A stretch of DNA of 64,000 bases from Gallaecimonas xiamenensis 3-C-1 (GCF_000299915.1 NZ_AMRI01000008.1:62001-126000), one strand, 5' to 3'; shown: positions 9,233 to 17,637, counted from the stretch's first letter. Notes: generated from the letters alone by a model not told the origin. Program-made: numbers and translations.

Positions 9233-9443
9233 CTTTTTTATACTGCTGCAGTTATTGCAAGCAATTGTTATAGCTAAGGAAAGCTACTTACGCCTGAGAC
9301 GCTGCTTCATTTTATGATGCCGATCCGTCTTAGGTTATACCAGCGTTCAGCCAAGATTAATCGTCTTCGTTTCGCTCTGGGAGCGGTGGCACACATATTG
9401 CTTATTCTCATGAGAGTCAAAAGCCCACCGGAGATACGGCAAG
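9233..9443. other. Divergent regulatory region flrA / nonulosonate operon
   Basis: This 211-base spacer is more AT-rich than its surroundings. It contains the flrA leader on the minus strand and, at 9387-9401, a sigma-54 element facing right. No convincing sigma-70 hexamer pair for flrA could be assigned by eye. Confidence 0.6.
9387..9401 (+). promoter_or_regulatory. Sigma-54 promoter facing the nonulosonate operon
   Basis: The plus strand reads TGGCAC-ACATA-TTGC followed by T, a near-perfect -24/-12 element with 10 bases between GG and GC. It faces the 9444 reading frame and legB, and no other promoter is obvious before legB, so nonulosonate synthesis is probably under FlrA or FlrC control. 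Confidence 0.85.
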
Positions 9444-9800
9444 ATGCACACTGCTTCTGCCCAGTACTCAGCACAACTGCCACAGACAAGGGAGTATTCC
9501 CCTGGCTTCGGTGACCAGGCTTTGCCACATCAAGTGCTACGTCGTGGCACCGGAGCCGTCAAGATACCGGCACCAAAGGCCTTTCAAAATGCCTCGCCAC
9601 AGGCCTCTGGGCAAAGACGCATCCCTGCCCTGCTCGACATCCCAGGCGTAACCGCCAATATTATGGCAGGGCGACTACCCGTGCCGATTTCTAAAGTTTC
9701 CGTATCCTGGTTTCACTGGTCCCTTTCGTTGGCTCGCCTCCATCTCAGCGGCCCAGGCAAGAGCCGGGATACTATTGCATTAAGGTATCCAGGTGTTTGA
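9444..9800 (+). CDS. Possible small protein, first gene after the sigma-54 promoter
   Basis: A 118-codon frame begins 43 bases after the sigma-54 -12 box, with GGAG 9 bases before the ATG, and its stop overlaps the legB GTG start by 8 bases, which would allow translational coupling. The product (starting MHTASAQYSAQLPQ) has no signal peptide or recognised domain; residues 1-80 are rich in Gln, Ala and Pro and the last 35 look less protein-like. Codon use is less GC3-biased than in legB. It could be a real flagellar-regulon protein, or a 390-base untranslated leader. I do not recognise it. Confidence 0.35.
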   Translation: MHTASAQYSAQLPQTREYSPGFGDQALPHQVLRRGTGAVKIPAPKAFQNASPQASGQRRIPALLDIPGVTANIMAGRLPVPISKVSVSWFHWSLSLARLHLSGPGKSRDTIALRYPGV

Positions 9801-10983
9801 TCTACTTTCGCTTATTGGCAGAACTCAGCCCCTGTTCGAGGCCGACCTCAAGGCCCATAACGACAACCTGGCCGATAGGGTAGCCGCCGGGCGCTTCCTG
9901 GTGCTAGGAGGTGCGGGCTCCATAGGCCAGGCGGTGGTAAAGGAGCTTTTTAGCCGCCAGCCCCGGGCCCTGCACGTGGTGGACATCAGTGAAAACAATC
10001 TGGTGGAGCTGGTGCGGGATCTACGCAGCCGCTTTGGCTACATCGACGGCGACTTCCAGACCTTTGCCCTGGATATCGGCAGCCTCGAATACGACGCCTT
10101 TATCAAGGCGATGGGGCCTTACGACTATGTGCTTAACCTTTCCGCCCTTAAGCATGTTCGCAGCGAAAAAGATCCCTACACCCTGATGCGCATGGTGGAC
10201 GTCAACGTCTTCAACACCGACAAAACCCTGCAGCAAGCCATAACCGGCGGCGCCAACAAGTATTTTTGCGTCTCCACCGACAAGGCCGCCAACCCGGTCA
10301 ACATGATGGGGGCCTCCAAGCGGATCATGGAGATGTTCCTGAACCGGCGCAGCCAGCAGATCCCCATCTCCACCGCCCGCTTTGCCAATGTCGCCTTCTC
10401 TGACGGCTCCTTGCTGCACGGTTTTAACCAGCGTCTGGAAAAAGGCCAGCCGCTGGTGGCCCCCAACGACGTGCGCCGCTACTTTGTGACCCCAGCCGAG
10501 TCCGGCCAGCTGTGCCTGATGTCCTGCCTGCTGGGCGACAACCGCGACATCTTCTTCCCCAAGCTCAGCGACGCCCTGCACCTCATCACCTTTTCCGATA
10601 TCGCCCTTAAGTACCTGGCGCAAAAAGGCCTGGAGCCGGTGCTGTGCGACAGCGAGGAGCAGGCTCGGGAACTGGCCAAAACCCTGCCCCGCCAGGGCAA
10701 GTGGCCCTGCCTTTTCACCCCCAGCGACACCACGGGGGAAAAGGACTTCGAAGAATTCTTTACCGACAGCGAGACCCTGGACCTGGGCCGCTTTGAGAAC
10801 CTGGGCATCATCAAGGGTGAGGCGGGTTTTGACGCCGACAAACTGGCCCATTTCGAGGCGCGCATCAGCGCCATGAAGGGGCGCCTGGCCTGGGACAAGG
10901 CGGAGCTGGTCAGCCTCTTTAAAGAGATGATCCCGGCCTTTGGCCACAAGGAAACCGGCAAATACCTCGACGGCAAAATGTGA
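9793..10983 (+). CDS. legB: LegB-type nucleotide-sugar 4,6-dehydratase
   Basis: 396 residues, soluble, extended SDR fold. The NAD motif is GGAGSIG (about residues 39-45) and the active-site stretch is STDKAANPVNMMGASKR. In this stretch the position held by Tyr in PseB/FlaA1 is Met, as in the retaining PglF/WbpM/LegB group, which favours the legionaminic rather than pseudaminic route. It would convert a GlcNAc nucleotide to the 4-keto-6-deoxy sugar, the first committed step. The start is GTG at 9793, with TAAGG 7 bases upstream. First gene of an eleven-gene tightly packed operon. Confidence 0.85.
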   Translation: MFDLLSLIGRTQPLFEADLKAHNDNLADRVAAGRFLVLGGAGSIGQAVVKELFSRQPRALHVVDISENNLVELVRDLRSRFGYIDGDFQTFALDIGSLEYDAFIKAMGPYDYVLNLSALKHVRSEKDPYTLMRMVDVNVFNTDKTLQQAITGGANKYFCVSTDKAANPVNMMGASKRIMEMFLNRRSQQIPISTARFANVAFSDGSLLHGFNQRLEKGQPLVAPNDVRRYFVTPAESGQLCLMSCLLGDNRDIFFPKLSDALHLITFSDIALKYLAQKGLEPVLCDSEEQARELAKTLPRQGKWPCLFTPSDTTGEKDFEEFFTDSETLDLGRFENLGIIKGEAGFDADKLAHFEARISAMKGRLAWDKAELVSLFKEMIPAFGHKETGKYLDGKM

Positions 10984-10990
10984 GGCCAAG

Positions 10991-12145
10991 GTGCATAACC
11001 AACTGATTGAATTTGTTCGCGACTGCTACCAAAGCCAGGATTTCATTCCCCTCCATGCCCCCACCTTCAAGGGCAACGAAAAGGCCTATGTCCTGGAAAC
11101 CCTGGACTCCACCTTTGTCTCCAGCGTCGGGGCCTTCGTTGGGCGCATGGAAGAGATGCTGCAAGACTACACCGGCGCCCCCAAGGCCGTGGCCACCGTC
11201 AACGGTACTGCCGCCCTGCACTGCGCCCTCTACCAGGCCGGCATAGGCCCAGGGGACCTGGTACTGACCCAGGCCCTGACCTTCGTTGCCACCTGCAACG
11301 CCCTGCACCAGTTGGGCGCCGAGCCGGTCTTTATCGACATCGAACCTGTGGCCTTTGGCCTTTGCCCCAAGGCAGCCCAGGCCTGGCTTGCAGAACATGC
11401 CGAGCTGGACGACCAAGGCCAATGCCGCCACAAGGCCAGCGGCAAAGCCATCAAGGCATTGTTGCCCATGCACACCTTCGGCCACCCTGCCCAACTGGAC
11501 GAGCTGGCCGCCCTTGGCCGCCAGTGGCACCTCAGCCTTATCGAAGACGCCGCCGAAAGCCTGGGGTCCTTTTATAAAGGCCGCCATACCGGCACCCTTG
11601 GCCGCTTCGGGGTCTTGAGCTTTAACGGCAACAAGGTGGTCACCACCGGTGGCGGTGGCATGGTGCTGTGCCAAGACCAGAAAGAAGGGGAGCACCTCAA
11701 GCACCTGACCACCACCGCCAAGGTGCCTCACCCCTTTGAGTTTGTTCACGACGAGCCTGGCTTTAACTACCGCATGCCCAACCTCAATGCCGCCTTGGGC
11801 TGCGCCCAGCTTGAACGGCTGGACGCCATGCTGGCCAATAAACGGGCCCTGGCCGGCCGTTACCAGGGCTTTTTTGCCGGCAGCGACTACCGTTTTGTCG
11901 AAGAACCCGGCTATGGCCGGTCCAACTACTGGCTTAACGCCGTGCTCTGCCCCGACGCCCAGAGCCGGGACGCCCTGCTGCAAGCCACCAATGCCAGTGG
12001 CGTCATGACCCGCCCGGTGTGGCGCCTGATGCACAAGCTGCCCATGTACAGCCAGGCGCTGCGGGGTGACCTTAGCCAATCGGAGTGGGCCGAGGCCCGG
12101 CTGGTCAACCTGCCCAGCAGCCCCACGGAGGCAAGCCATGCGTAA
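10991..12145 (+). CDS. legC: LegC-type PLP aminotransferase
   Basis: 384 residues, DegT/DnrJ/EryC1 family. The PLP lysine is K215 in LSFNGNKVVTTGGGG, and the N-terminus (FIPLHAPTFKGNEK, DSTFVSSVG) matches LegC aminotransferases that put the 4-amino group on the keto sugar from LegB. I chose GTG at 10991 over an upstream ATG at 10940 because the upstream frame lies inside legB and GAGG precedes the GTG. The 3' end overlaps legG by 8 bases. Confidence 0.88.
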   Translation: MHNQLIEFVRDCYQSQDFIPLHAPTFKGNEKAYVLETLDSTFVSSVGAFVGRMEEMLQDYTGAPKAVATVNGTAALHCALYQAGIGPGDLVLTQALTFVATCNALHQLGAEPVFIDIEPVAFGLCPKAAQAWLAEHAELDDQGQCRHKASGKAIKALLPMHTFGHPAQLDELAALGRQWHLSLIEDAAESLGSFYKGRHTGTLGRFGVLSFNGNKVVTTGGGGMVLCQDQKEGEHLKHLTTTAKVPHPFEFVHDEPGFNYRMPNLNAALGCAQLERLDAMLANKRALAGRYQGFFAGSDYRFVEEPGYGRSNYWLNAVLCPDAQSRDALLQATNASGVMTRPVWRLMHKLPMYSQALRGDLSQSEWAEARLVNLPSSPTEASHA

Positions 12146-13301
12146 AATAGCGGTCTTTACCGGTACCAGGGCCGAATACGGGCTCTTGTATTGGGTCATC
12201 AAGGCCCTCCATGAATCCGATCAGGCCCAGCTGCAATTGCTGGTTGGCGGCATGCATTTGTCACCGGAGTTTGGCTATACCCTGACGCAAATCGAGCAAG
12301 ACGGCTTTGCGGTGACTGAAAAACTCGAATTCCTGCTGTCCTCCGACAGCCCGGTTGGGATCAGCAAGTCCACGGCCCTTGCCCTTATCAGCACCGCCGA
12401 AGCCTTGGACCGGCACCAACCGGACTTGCTGGTAGTGCTGGGGGACAGGTTCGAGGCTATGGCGGCGGCCCAAGCTGCGATGATCGCCAGGGTGCCGGTA
12501 GCCCACCTTCACGGTGGGGAAGCTACCGAAGGGGTCATTGATGAGGCCGCCAGGCACGCCATCACCAAGATGGCCCACCTGCATTTCACCGCCACCGACG
12601 CCTATCGCCAGCGGGTTATCCAACTGGGGGAGTCTCCTGAGCGGGTTTTCAACGTTGGTGCACCTGGCCTGGATAGCATCCTGACCCTGCCCTTGTTGGC
12701 AAGGGAGTCATTGCCGCAAGCCATAGGGTTTAATCTCGACAAGCCCTATTTTCTGGTGACTTACCATCCGGTCACCCTGAGCGCCGGCGGTGCCAGCCAG
12801 TCCCTTGACCAATTGCTGGCAGTGCTGGACGAGTATCCGGATCATCAGCTTGTAATTTCCTATCCCAATGCCGATACCCACAGCCGCAAACTGATTGAGC
12901 TGCTGGAAGGCTACCGGGCCCGGCACCCCGAGCGGGTGTTTTTAGTGCAATCTCTGGGGCAGCTGCGTTATCTCAGTTTGATGAAGCATTGCGTTGCCGT
13001 ATTGGGTAATTCCTCCAGCGGCATCATCGAGGCACCCAGCCTGGGAGTGCCTACCGTCAATATCGGTATCAGGCAAAAAGGCCGAATCGCCGGAGCGTCG
13101 GTGGTGCACTGTGCCGATGATAAAGCCGCCATGGCAGCCGCCATCAAAAGCGTGCTGTCTCCCGCTTTTCAAGAACGTTGCCGACACGCCAAGAATCCCT
13201 ACGGCGAGGGTGGCGCCTCTCAGAAAATTGTGGAAACGCTATTGGCATTTCCATTGCAGGGCATTCTTGAAAAATCCTTTTTCGACATGGACTGTCATTG
13301 A
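12138..13301 (+). CDS. legG: LegG-type hydrolysing UDP-GlcNAc-like 2-epimerase (NeuC family)
   Basis: 387 residues. NeuC-family features include the N-terminal TGTRAEYGLL, GDRFEAMAAA, HGGEATEG and the C-terminal NSSSGIIEAPSLGVPTVNIG. The enzyme removes the nucleotide and inverts C2, giving the 2,4-diamino-2,4,6-trideoxymannose precursor. Start ATG 12138 has a GGAGG ribosome binding site; the longer upstream frame is inside legC. Third-position GC is visibly lower than in legB/legC, especially in the second half. Stop and next start share one base (TGATG). Confidence 0.88.
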   Translation: MRKIAVFTGTRAEYGLLYWVIKALHESDQAQLQLLVGGMHLSPEFGYTLTQIEQDGFAVTEKLEFLLSSDSPVGISKSTALALISTAEALDRHQPDLLVVLGDRFEAMAAAQAAMIARVPVAHLHGGEATEGVIDEAARHAITKMAHLHFTATDAYRQRVIQLGESPERVFNVGAPGLDSILTLPLLARESLPQAIGFNLDKPYFLVTYHPVTLSAGGASQSLDQLLAVLDEYPDHQLVISYPNADTHSRKLIELLEGYRARHPERVFLVQSLGQLRYLSLMKHCVAVLGNSSSGIIEAPSLGVPTVNIGIRQKGRIAGASVVHCADDKAAMAAAIKSVLSPAFQERCRHAKNPYGEGGASQKIVETLLAFPLQGILEKSFFDMDCH

Positions 13302-14197
13302 TGAAAGTCGCCTTTATTGGTTGTGTTACCTCCAGCCTGAAACTTCTTAGCGCGCTTTGTACGCTCAAAGGGCGCGGTATTGAGGTGGTTGCGGTGATCA
13401 CCAAGCCGGCTTCAAATATCAATGCCGATTTTGTCGACCTGGCTCCCTTTTGCCAGGAAAACGCTATCCCCTTTCATTACGAAAACACCGACAACCGCGA
13501 GCAAAGCGTGGCTTTTTTGCAGCGCTATCAGCCCGATATCATTTACTGCTTCGGCTGGAGTTATTTACTCGACGCCAAGATGCTGGGCCTTGCCCCCAGG
13601 GGAGCGATTGGCTTTCACCCGGCGCCCCTGCCCCAAGGTAGAGGCCGGCATCCCATTATCTGGGCCTTGGCATTGGGCTTGGAGCGAACCGCTTCGACCT
13701 TTTTCGTGATGGACAGCGGCGCCGATTCTGGCCCCATTCTTGACCAAAAGTGGCTGGCCATAGCCCCAGAGGATGATGCCGGCAGCCTGTATGACAAGAT
13801 ATTGGCCACAGCTTGCCAGCAGATCCTCGCCTTTAGCGCTCGGCTGGCCGATGGCTCGGCGACCCCAGTCCCCCAAAATCCGGCTCAGGCCACCTATTGG
13901 CGAAAACGCTCGGCCAAAGACGGTCTTATCGATTGGCGGATGCAAGCGGCCGACATTCATAATTTGATACGTGCCTTGACCGCTCCCTATCCCGGGGCGG
14001 AGTTTCTCTATCAAGGACAAGCCGTCAAAGTCTGGAAGAGTGAAATAGCCCAGGCATCTTACCCCCAATATATGGAGCCAGGTCGGATCCTGGCCATAGA
14101 AGAAAAACGTGTACTCGTAAAATGCGCGGGACAAAGTGCACTTTGGCTTTGCCGATGTGATTTTCCCGCTATACCGGCAAACGGAGATTGCTTTTGA
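13301..14197 (+). CDS. Sugar N-formyltransferase-like protein (formyl-THF dependent fold)
   Basis: 298 residues, related to methionyl-tRNA and sugar N-formyltransferases. The substrate loop reads IGFHPAPLPQGRGRHPI: catalytic His is H106 and the catalytic Asp is D142 (DSGADSGPI), but the usual Asn two residues before the His is Gly (G104). The C-terminal OB-like part (about 215-298) is present. Placed between legG and legI and coupled on both sides, it probably formylates an amino group of the nonulosonate or its precursor. AT content is higher than in the flanking legB/legC and legI genes. Function is inference; the substrate is unknown. Confidence 0.75.
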   Translation: MKVAFIGCVTSSLKLLSALCTLKGRGIEVVAVITKPASNINADFVDLAPFCQENAIPFHYENTDNREQSVAFLQRYQPDIIYCFGWSYLLDAKMLGLAPRGAIGFHPAPLPQGRGRHPIIWALALGLERTASTFFVMDSGADSGPILDQKWLAIAPEDDAGSLYDKILATACQQILAFSARLADGSATPVPQNPAQATYWRKRSAKDGLIDWRMQAADIHNLIRALTAPYPGAEFLYQGQAVKVWKSEIAQASYPQYMEPGRILAIEEKRVLVKCAGQSALWLCRCDFPAIPANGDCF

Positions 14198-14865
14198 AAA
14201 ATGTACTTGTTGTAGCTCCCCATGCAGATGACGAATCCTTGGGGTGTGGTGGTACTTTGCTTCGTCATCGTGCCGAAGGTGACCATATTCATTGGCTGAT
14301 AGTCACCGGCATGAGTGAGGCTTATGGCTATTCCCCTGAGCAAATTGCTGCCAGGAAGCGGGAAATTGAGAAAGTCGCTGACCTTTACCATTTTTCTTCC
14401 GTGACAGAGTTGGGTTTGCCCCCTGCACAATTGGATGCCCTGCCCCTGGGGCAATTAATTGGTGCCATTAGCCCTGTCATTAACCGCATCGCTCCCCAGT
14501 GGGTTTATGTTCCTTATCGCAACGATGCCCACAGTGACCATCAGGTCGTTTTCGACGCGGTAATGTCCGCCACAAAGAGCTTCAGGTACCCCTTTATCAA
14601 GCGCCTGATGACCTATGAAACCCTGTCCGAAACGGATTTTGGACTTAAGCCCGAAGATGGCGGTTTCAGGCCTAATATTTATGTCGATATCAGCCAGCAT
14701 CTTGATAAGAAGCTGGATATTCTCGACATCTTTTCATCCGAGATGGGTGAGTTTCCCTTTCCGCGCAGCCGTAAGGCGCTGTCCGCCCTCGCCGCCTTGC
14801 GGGGGGTACAGTCCAATGCCGAGGCGGCAGAGGCCTTTATGCTGCTAAAAGAGATCAATCAATGA
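14194..14865 (+). CDS. PIG-L/LmbE family N-deacetylase
   Basis: 223 residues. The zinc motif PHADDE (H10, D13) and the later HSDH are both present, so it should be a functional metal-dependent amide hydrolase of the LmbE/PIG-L group, which deacetylates GlcNAc-type sugars. The start chosen is TTG at 14194, which gives GGAG 7 bases upstream and a 4-base overlap (TTGA) with the formyltransferase stop; an earlier TTG at 14188 is too close to that site. Low-GC codon use matches the formyltransferase, suggesting that the two came together. Confidence 0.85.
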   Translation: MKNVLVVAPHADDESLGCGGTLLRHRAEGDHIHWLIVTGMSEAYGYSPEQIAARKREIEKVADLYHFSSVTELGLPPAQLDALPLGQLIGAISPVINRIAPQWVYVPYRNDAHSDHQVVFDAVMSATKSFRYPFIKRLMTYETLSETDFGLKPEDGGFRPNIYVDISQHLDKKLDILDIFSSEMGEFPFPRSRKALSALAALRGVQSNAEAAEAFMLLKEINQ

Positions 14866-15941
14866 ACAAGGTGCTTGTCATCGCCGAAGCCGGGGTTAAC
14901 CATAACGGTTCCCTGGACATGGCCCTGGCCTTGGTGGATGCCGCCAAGGCCGCCGGGGCTGACGTGGTGAAGTTCCAGACCTTCAAGGCCAAGAACCTGG
15001 TCACCAAAGAGGCGCAACAGGCCGAATACCAAAGCCGCAACAGCGGCCAAGCCGAATCCCAGTTCGCCATGCTAAGCCGCCTGGAACTGAGCTTTGAGGC
15101 CCATCTGCAATTGCAGGCCCATTGCAAAGCCCAGGGCATCGCCTTTTTGTCCACCGCCTTTGACAGCGAGAGCCTGGCCTTCCTGGTGGACACCCTGGGC
15201 CTTGAGACCTTGAAGATCCCCTCCGGTGAGCTGACCAACGCGCCTTTTGTGCTGGAACATGCCCGCCGCAGTTGCCGGTTGATTGTCTCTACCGGCATGG
15301 CCACCCTGAGGGAGATTGAGGCGGCCCTTGGGGTTATCGCTTTTGGCCTGACCGCCCCCCTGGATGCCCCCCCCAGCGAAGCGGCCTTTGCCGCCGCTTA
15401 CGCCAGCGCCGAAGGCCAGGCGGCGCTGCGGCAAAAGGTCTGCCTGCTTCACTGCACCACCGAATACCCGGCGCCCCTTAATGATATTCACCTCAACGCC
15501 ATGGCCACCATGGCCGGGGCCTTCGGCCTGGAGGTGGGGTATTCGGACCACAGCGCCGGCATCAGCATTCCCATCGCCGCCACGGCCCTGGGAGCCCAGG
15601 TTATCGAAAAACATTTCACCCTGGACCGGCAGCTGCCTGGCCCCGACCACAAAGCCTCATTGGAGCCAGATGAGCTCAAGGCCATGGTGCAGGGCATAAG
15701 GGACGTCAGCCTGGCCCTGGGTTCAGGGCAAAAAGGCCCCCAGCCCAGCGAGATAAAGAACAAGCCCGTTGCCCGGAAAAGCCTGGTGGCCACCGCCGCT
15801 ATCAAGGCCGGGGAGCCCTTTAATGCCGGTAACCTGGGCTGCAAGCGGCCAGGCACGGGCCTGTCCCCCTACCGCTACTGGGCACTGCTGGGCACAAAGG
15901 CCCTGCGGGACTATCAGGAAGGAGAGCTGATTGATGGCTAA
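14862..15941 (+). CDS. legI: LegI-type nonulosonic acid synthase (NeuB family)
   Basis: 359 residues: an N-terminal NeuB TIM barrel (AEAGVNHNGS, KFQTFKAKNLV, LKIPSGELTN, GYSDHS) and a C-terminal antifreeze-like SAF domain (from about residue 295). It condenses phosphoenolpyruvate with the 6-carbon diamino sugar to make the 9-carbon acid. The ATG overlaps the deacetylase stop by 4 bases. Codon use returns to the GC-rich norm here. Confidence 0.92.
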   Translation: MNKVLVIAEAGVNHNGSLDMALALVDAAKAAGADVVKFQTFKAKNLVTKEAQQAEYQSRNSGQAESQFAMLSRLELSFEAHLQLQAHCKAQGIAFLSTAFDSESLAFLVDTLGLETLKIPSGELTNAPFVLEHARRSCRLIVSTGMATLREIEAALGVIAFGLTAPLDAPPSEAAFAAAYASAEGQAALRQKVCLLHCTTEYPAPLNDIHLNAMATMAGAFGLEVGYSDHSAGISIPIAATALGAQVIEKHFTLDRQLPGPDHKASLEPDELKAMVQGIRDVSLALGSGQKGPQPSEIKNKPVARKSLVATAAIKAGEPFNAGNLGCKRPGTGLSPYRYWALLGTKALRDYQEGELIDG

Positions 15942-16572
15942 GCCACTGGTGATGCTGGGGGCCGGCGGCCACGCCGCCGTGTTGGCGGAAATGCTCGGCG
16001 CCCTTGGACTCTCCATCGAGGCCCTGGTCACCCCGGACCCGGTAGCGCCGCGCCGGCCCCTGGCCGGCATTCCGGTACTGGCCAGCGACGAGGCCCTGTT
16101 GGCACGCTACCGCCCCGATGAAGTGGAGCTGGTCAACGGTATCGGCGCCCTGCCGGGCAGGTTGCTGCGCCAGGCCAGCTTTGAGCGCTTTAGCGCCCAA
16201 GGCTATCGCTTTGCCCAGGTGATCTCTCCCCAGGCCCTGGTGTCGCCTTCGGCCGAACTGGCCGAAGGCGTGCAAGTGATGCCCGGCGCCATTATTCAGA
16301 GCTGCGCCCGAATTGCCGCTAATACCATTATCAATAGCGGCGCCATCGTAGAGCACGACTGCCAGTTGGGGCCGCACAACCATGTGGCGCCGGGGGCTAC
16401 CCTCAGCGGCGCCGTCTGTACCGGCATCGGCGTCCATATCGGCACCGGTGCCAATGTGATCCAATCGGTCAACCTCGGCCAAGGAGCCGTGGTAGGGGCC
16501 GGTGCCACCGCCGTCAGGGACCTGGCACCGGGCCACACCCTGCTGCCGGCCAGCCAACGCCTCCGGGGTTAA
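15934..16572 (+). CDS. NeuD/PglD-like sugar acyltransferase
   Basis: 212 residues: an N-terminal Rossmann-like half (VMLGAGGHAAV) and a C-terminal left-handed beta-helix of hexapeptide repeats (about 95-205), with the likely catalytic His in AIVEHDCQLGPHNHVAPG. PglD-type enzymes N-acetylate 4-amino sugars, NeuD-type O-acetylate sialic acids. No GNAT-type LegH is in the operon, so this protein may do the 4-N-acylation step. A GGAAGGAGAG site precedes the ATG, which lies inside the end of legI. Confidence 0.85.
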   Translation: MAKPLVMLGAGGHAAVLAEMLGALGLSIEALVTPDPVAPRRPLAGIPVLASDEALLARYRPDEVELVNGIGALPGRLLRQASFERFSAQGYRFAQVISPQALVSPSAELAEGVQVMPGAIIQSCARIAANTIINSGAIVEHDCQLGPHNHVAPGATLSGAVCTGIGVHIGTGANVIQSVNLGQGAVVGAGATAVRDLAPGHTLLPASQRLRG

Positions 16573-16581
16573 GGAGCCTTT

Positions 16582-17637
16582 ATGCATCAATGGGCCAACA
16601 CGCGGCTGACCCGCGACACCACCATCAGGGAAGCCATGCGGATCATCACCCAGGGCGCCTTGCGGATAGGACTGGTGTGCGACAACAACGACAAGCTGCT
16701 GGGCATTGTCACCGACGGCGACATCCGCCGTGGCCTGCTGGCCGATGCAGAAATGACCGACCCGGCATCGAACGTGATGAATTGCCGCCCCCAGTGCGCC
16801 AACGCCAACCACAGCAAGGCACAGATGTTGGCGATGATGCGCCAGTTCGACATCACCACCCTGCCCATAGTAGACAACCAGGGTAAGGTGCTTGGCCTGC
16901 AAACCCTCAAGGATCTGCTGGCCCAACCCCGTTTTGACAACCCGGTCTTTATCATGGCCGGGGGCTTTGGCACCCGCCTAAGGCCCCTGACCGAGCACTG
17001 CCCCAAGCCGATGCTGATGGTGGGGGATAAGCCCCTGCTGGCACACCTGGTGGAGCGTTTTGTGCGCCAAGGCTTTCATAACCTCTATATCTCCACCCAT
17101 TTTATGCCGGAGATGATCCGCGATTACTTCGGCGACGGCAGTAACTTTGGGGCCAGCATCACCTACGTCCACGAAGACCAGCCCCTGGGAACCGGGGGCG
17201 CCTTGGGGCTGCTACCAAAAGATCTGCCGGCCCTGCCCCTGATCATGATGAACGGCGACGTGCTCACCAAGGTTGACTTTGTGCGGCTGCTCAAGCACCA
17301 CCAGCAGCACGACTTCGACGCCACCATGTGCGTACGGGAATACGAATACCAAATTCCCTTCGGGGTGGTGGAAAGCCAGGGGGAACTCATCACCGCCATG
17401 ACCGAAAAGCCCCTGCACCGCTACCACGTCAACACCGGCATCTATGTGCTTAGCCCCAAGGCCATCGGCGCCGTGCAGGCCGATACCCGCATTGACATGC
17501 CCACCCTGCTGGAAGAACGCATGGGCCAGGGCCACAAGGTGGGGATCTACACCACCTTCGACTACTGGCTGGACATAGGCCGGGTCGATGACTACCGCCG
17601 CGCCCAGGTGGATATCGGCGTCTTGGGGTCAGATTGA
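16582..17637 (+). CDS. ptmE: PtmE-type nucleotidyltransferase with CBS pair
   Basis: 351 residues. Two CBS domains (about residues 1-120; DNNDKLLGIVTDGDIRRGL, VDNQGKVLGL) are fused to a sugar-1-phosphate nucleotidyltransferase (GGFGTRLRPLTEHCPKPML at about 129). This is the architecture of PtmE, which makes GDP-GlcNAc for the legionaminic pathway of Campylobacter. The CBS pair may sense a nucleotide. It sits 9 bases after the acyltransferase gene. Confidence 0.82.
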   Translation: MHQWANTRLTRDTTIREAMRIITQGALRIGLVCDNNDKLLGIVTDGDIRRGLLADAEMTDPASNVMNCRPQCANANHSKAQMLAMMRQFDITTLPIVDNQGKVLGLQTLKDLLAQPRFDNPVFIMAGGFGTRLRPLTEHCPKPMLMVGDKPLLAHLVERFVRQGFHNLYISTHFMPEMIRDYFGDGSNFGASITYVHEDQPLGTGGALGLLPKDLPALPLIMMNGDVLTKVDFVRLLKHHQQHDFDATMCVREYEYQIPFGVVESQGELITAMTEKPLHRYHVNTGIYVLSPKAIGAVQADTRIDMPTLLEERMGQGHKVGIYTTFDYWLDIGRVDDYRRAQVDIGVLGSD

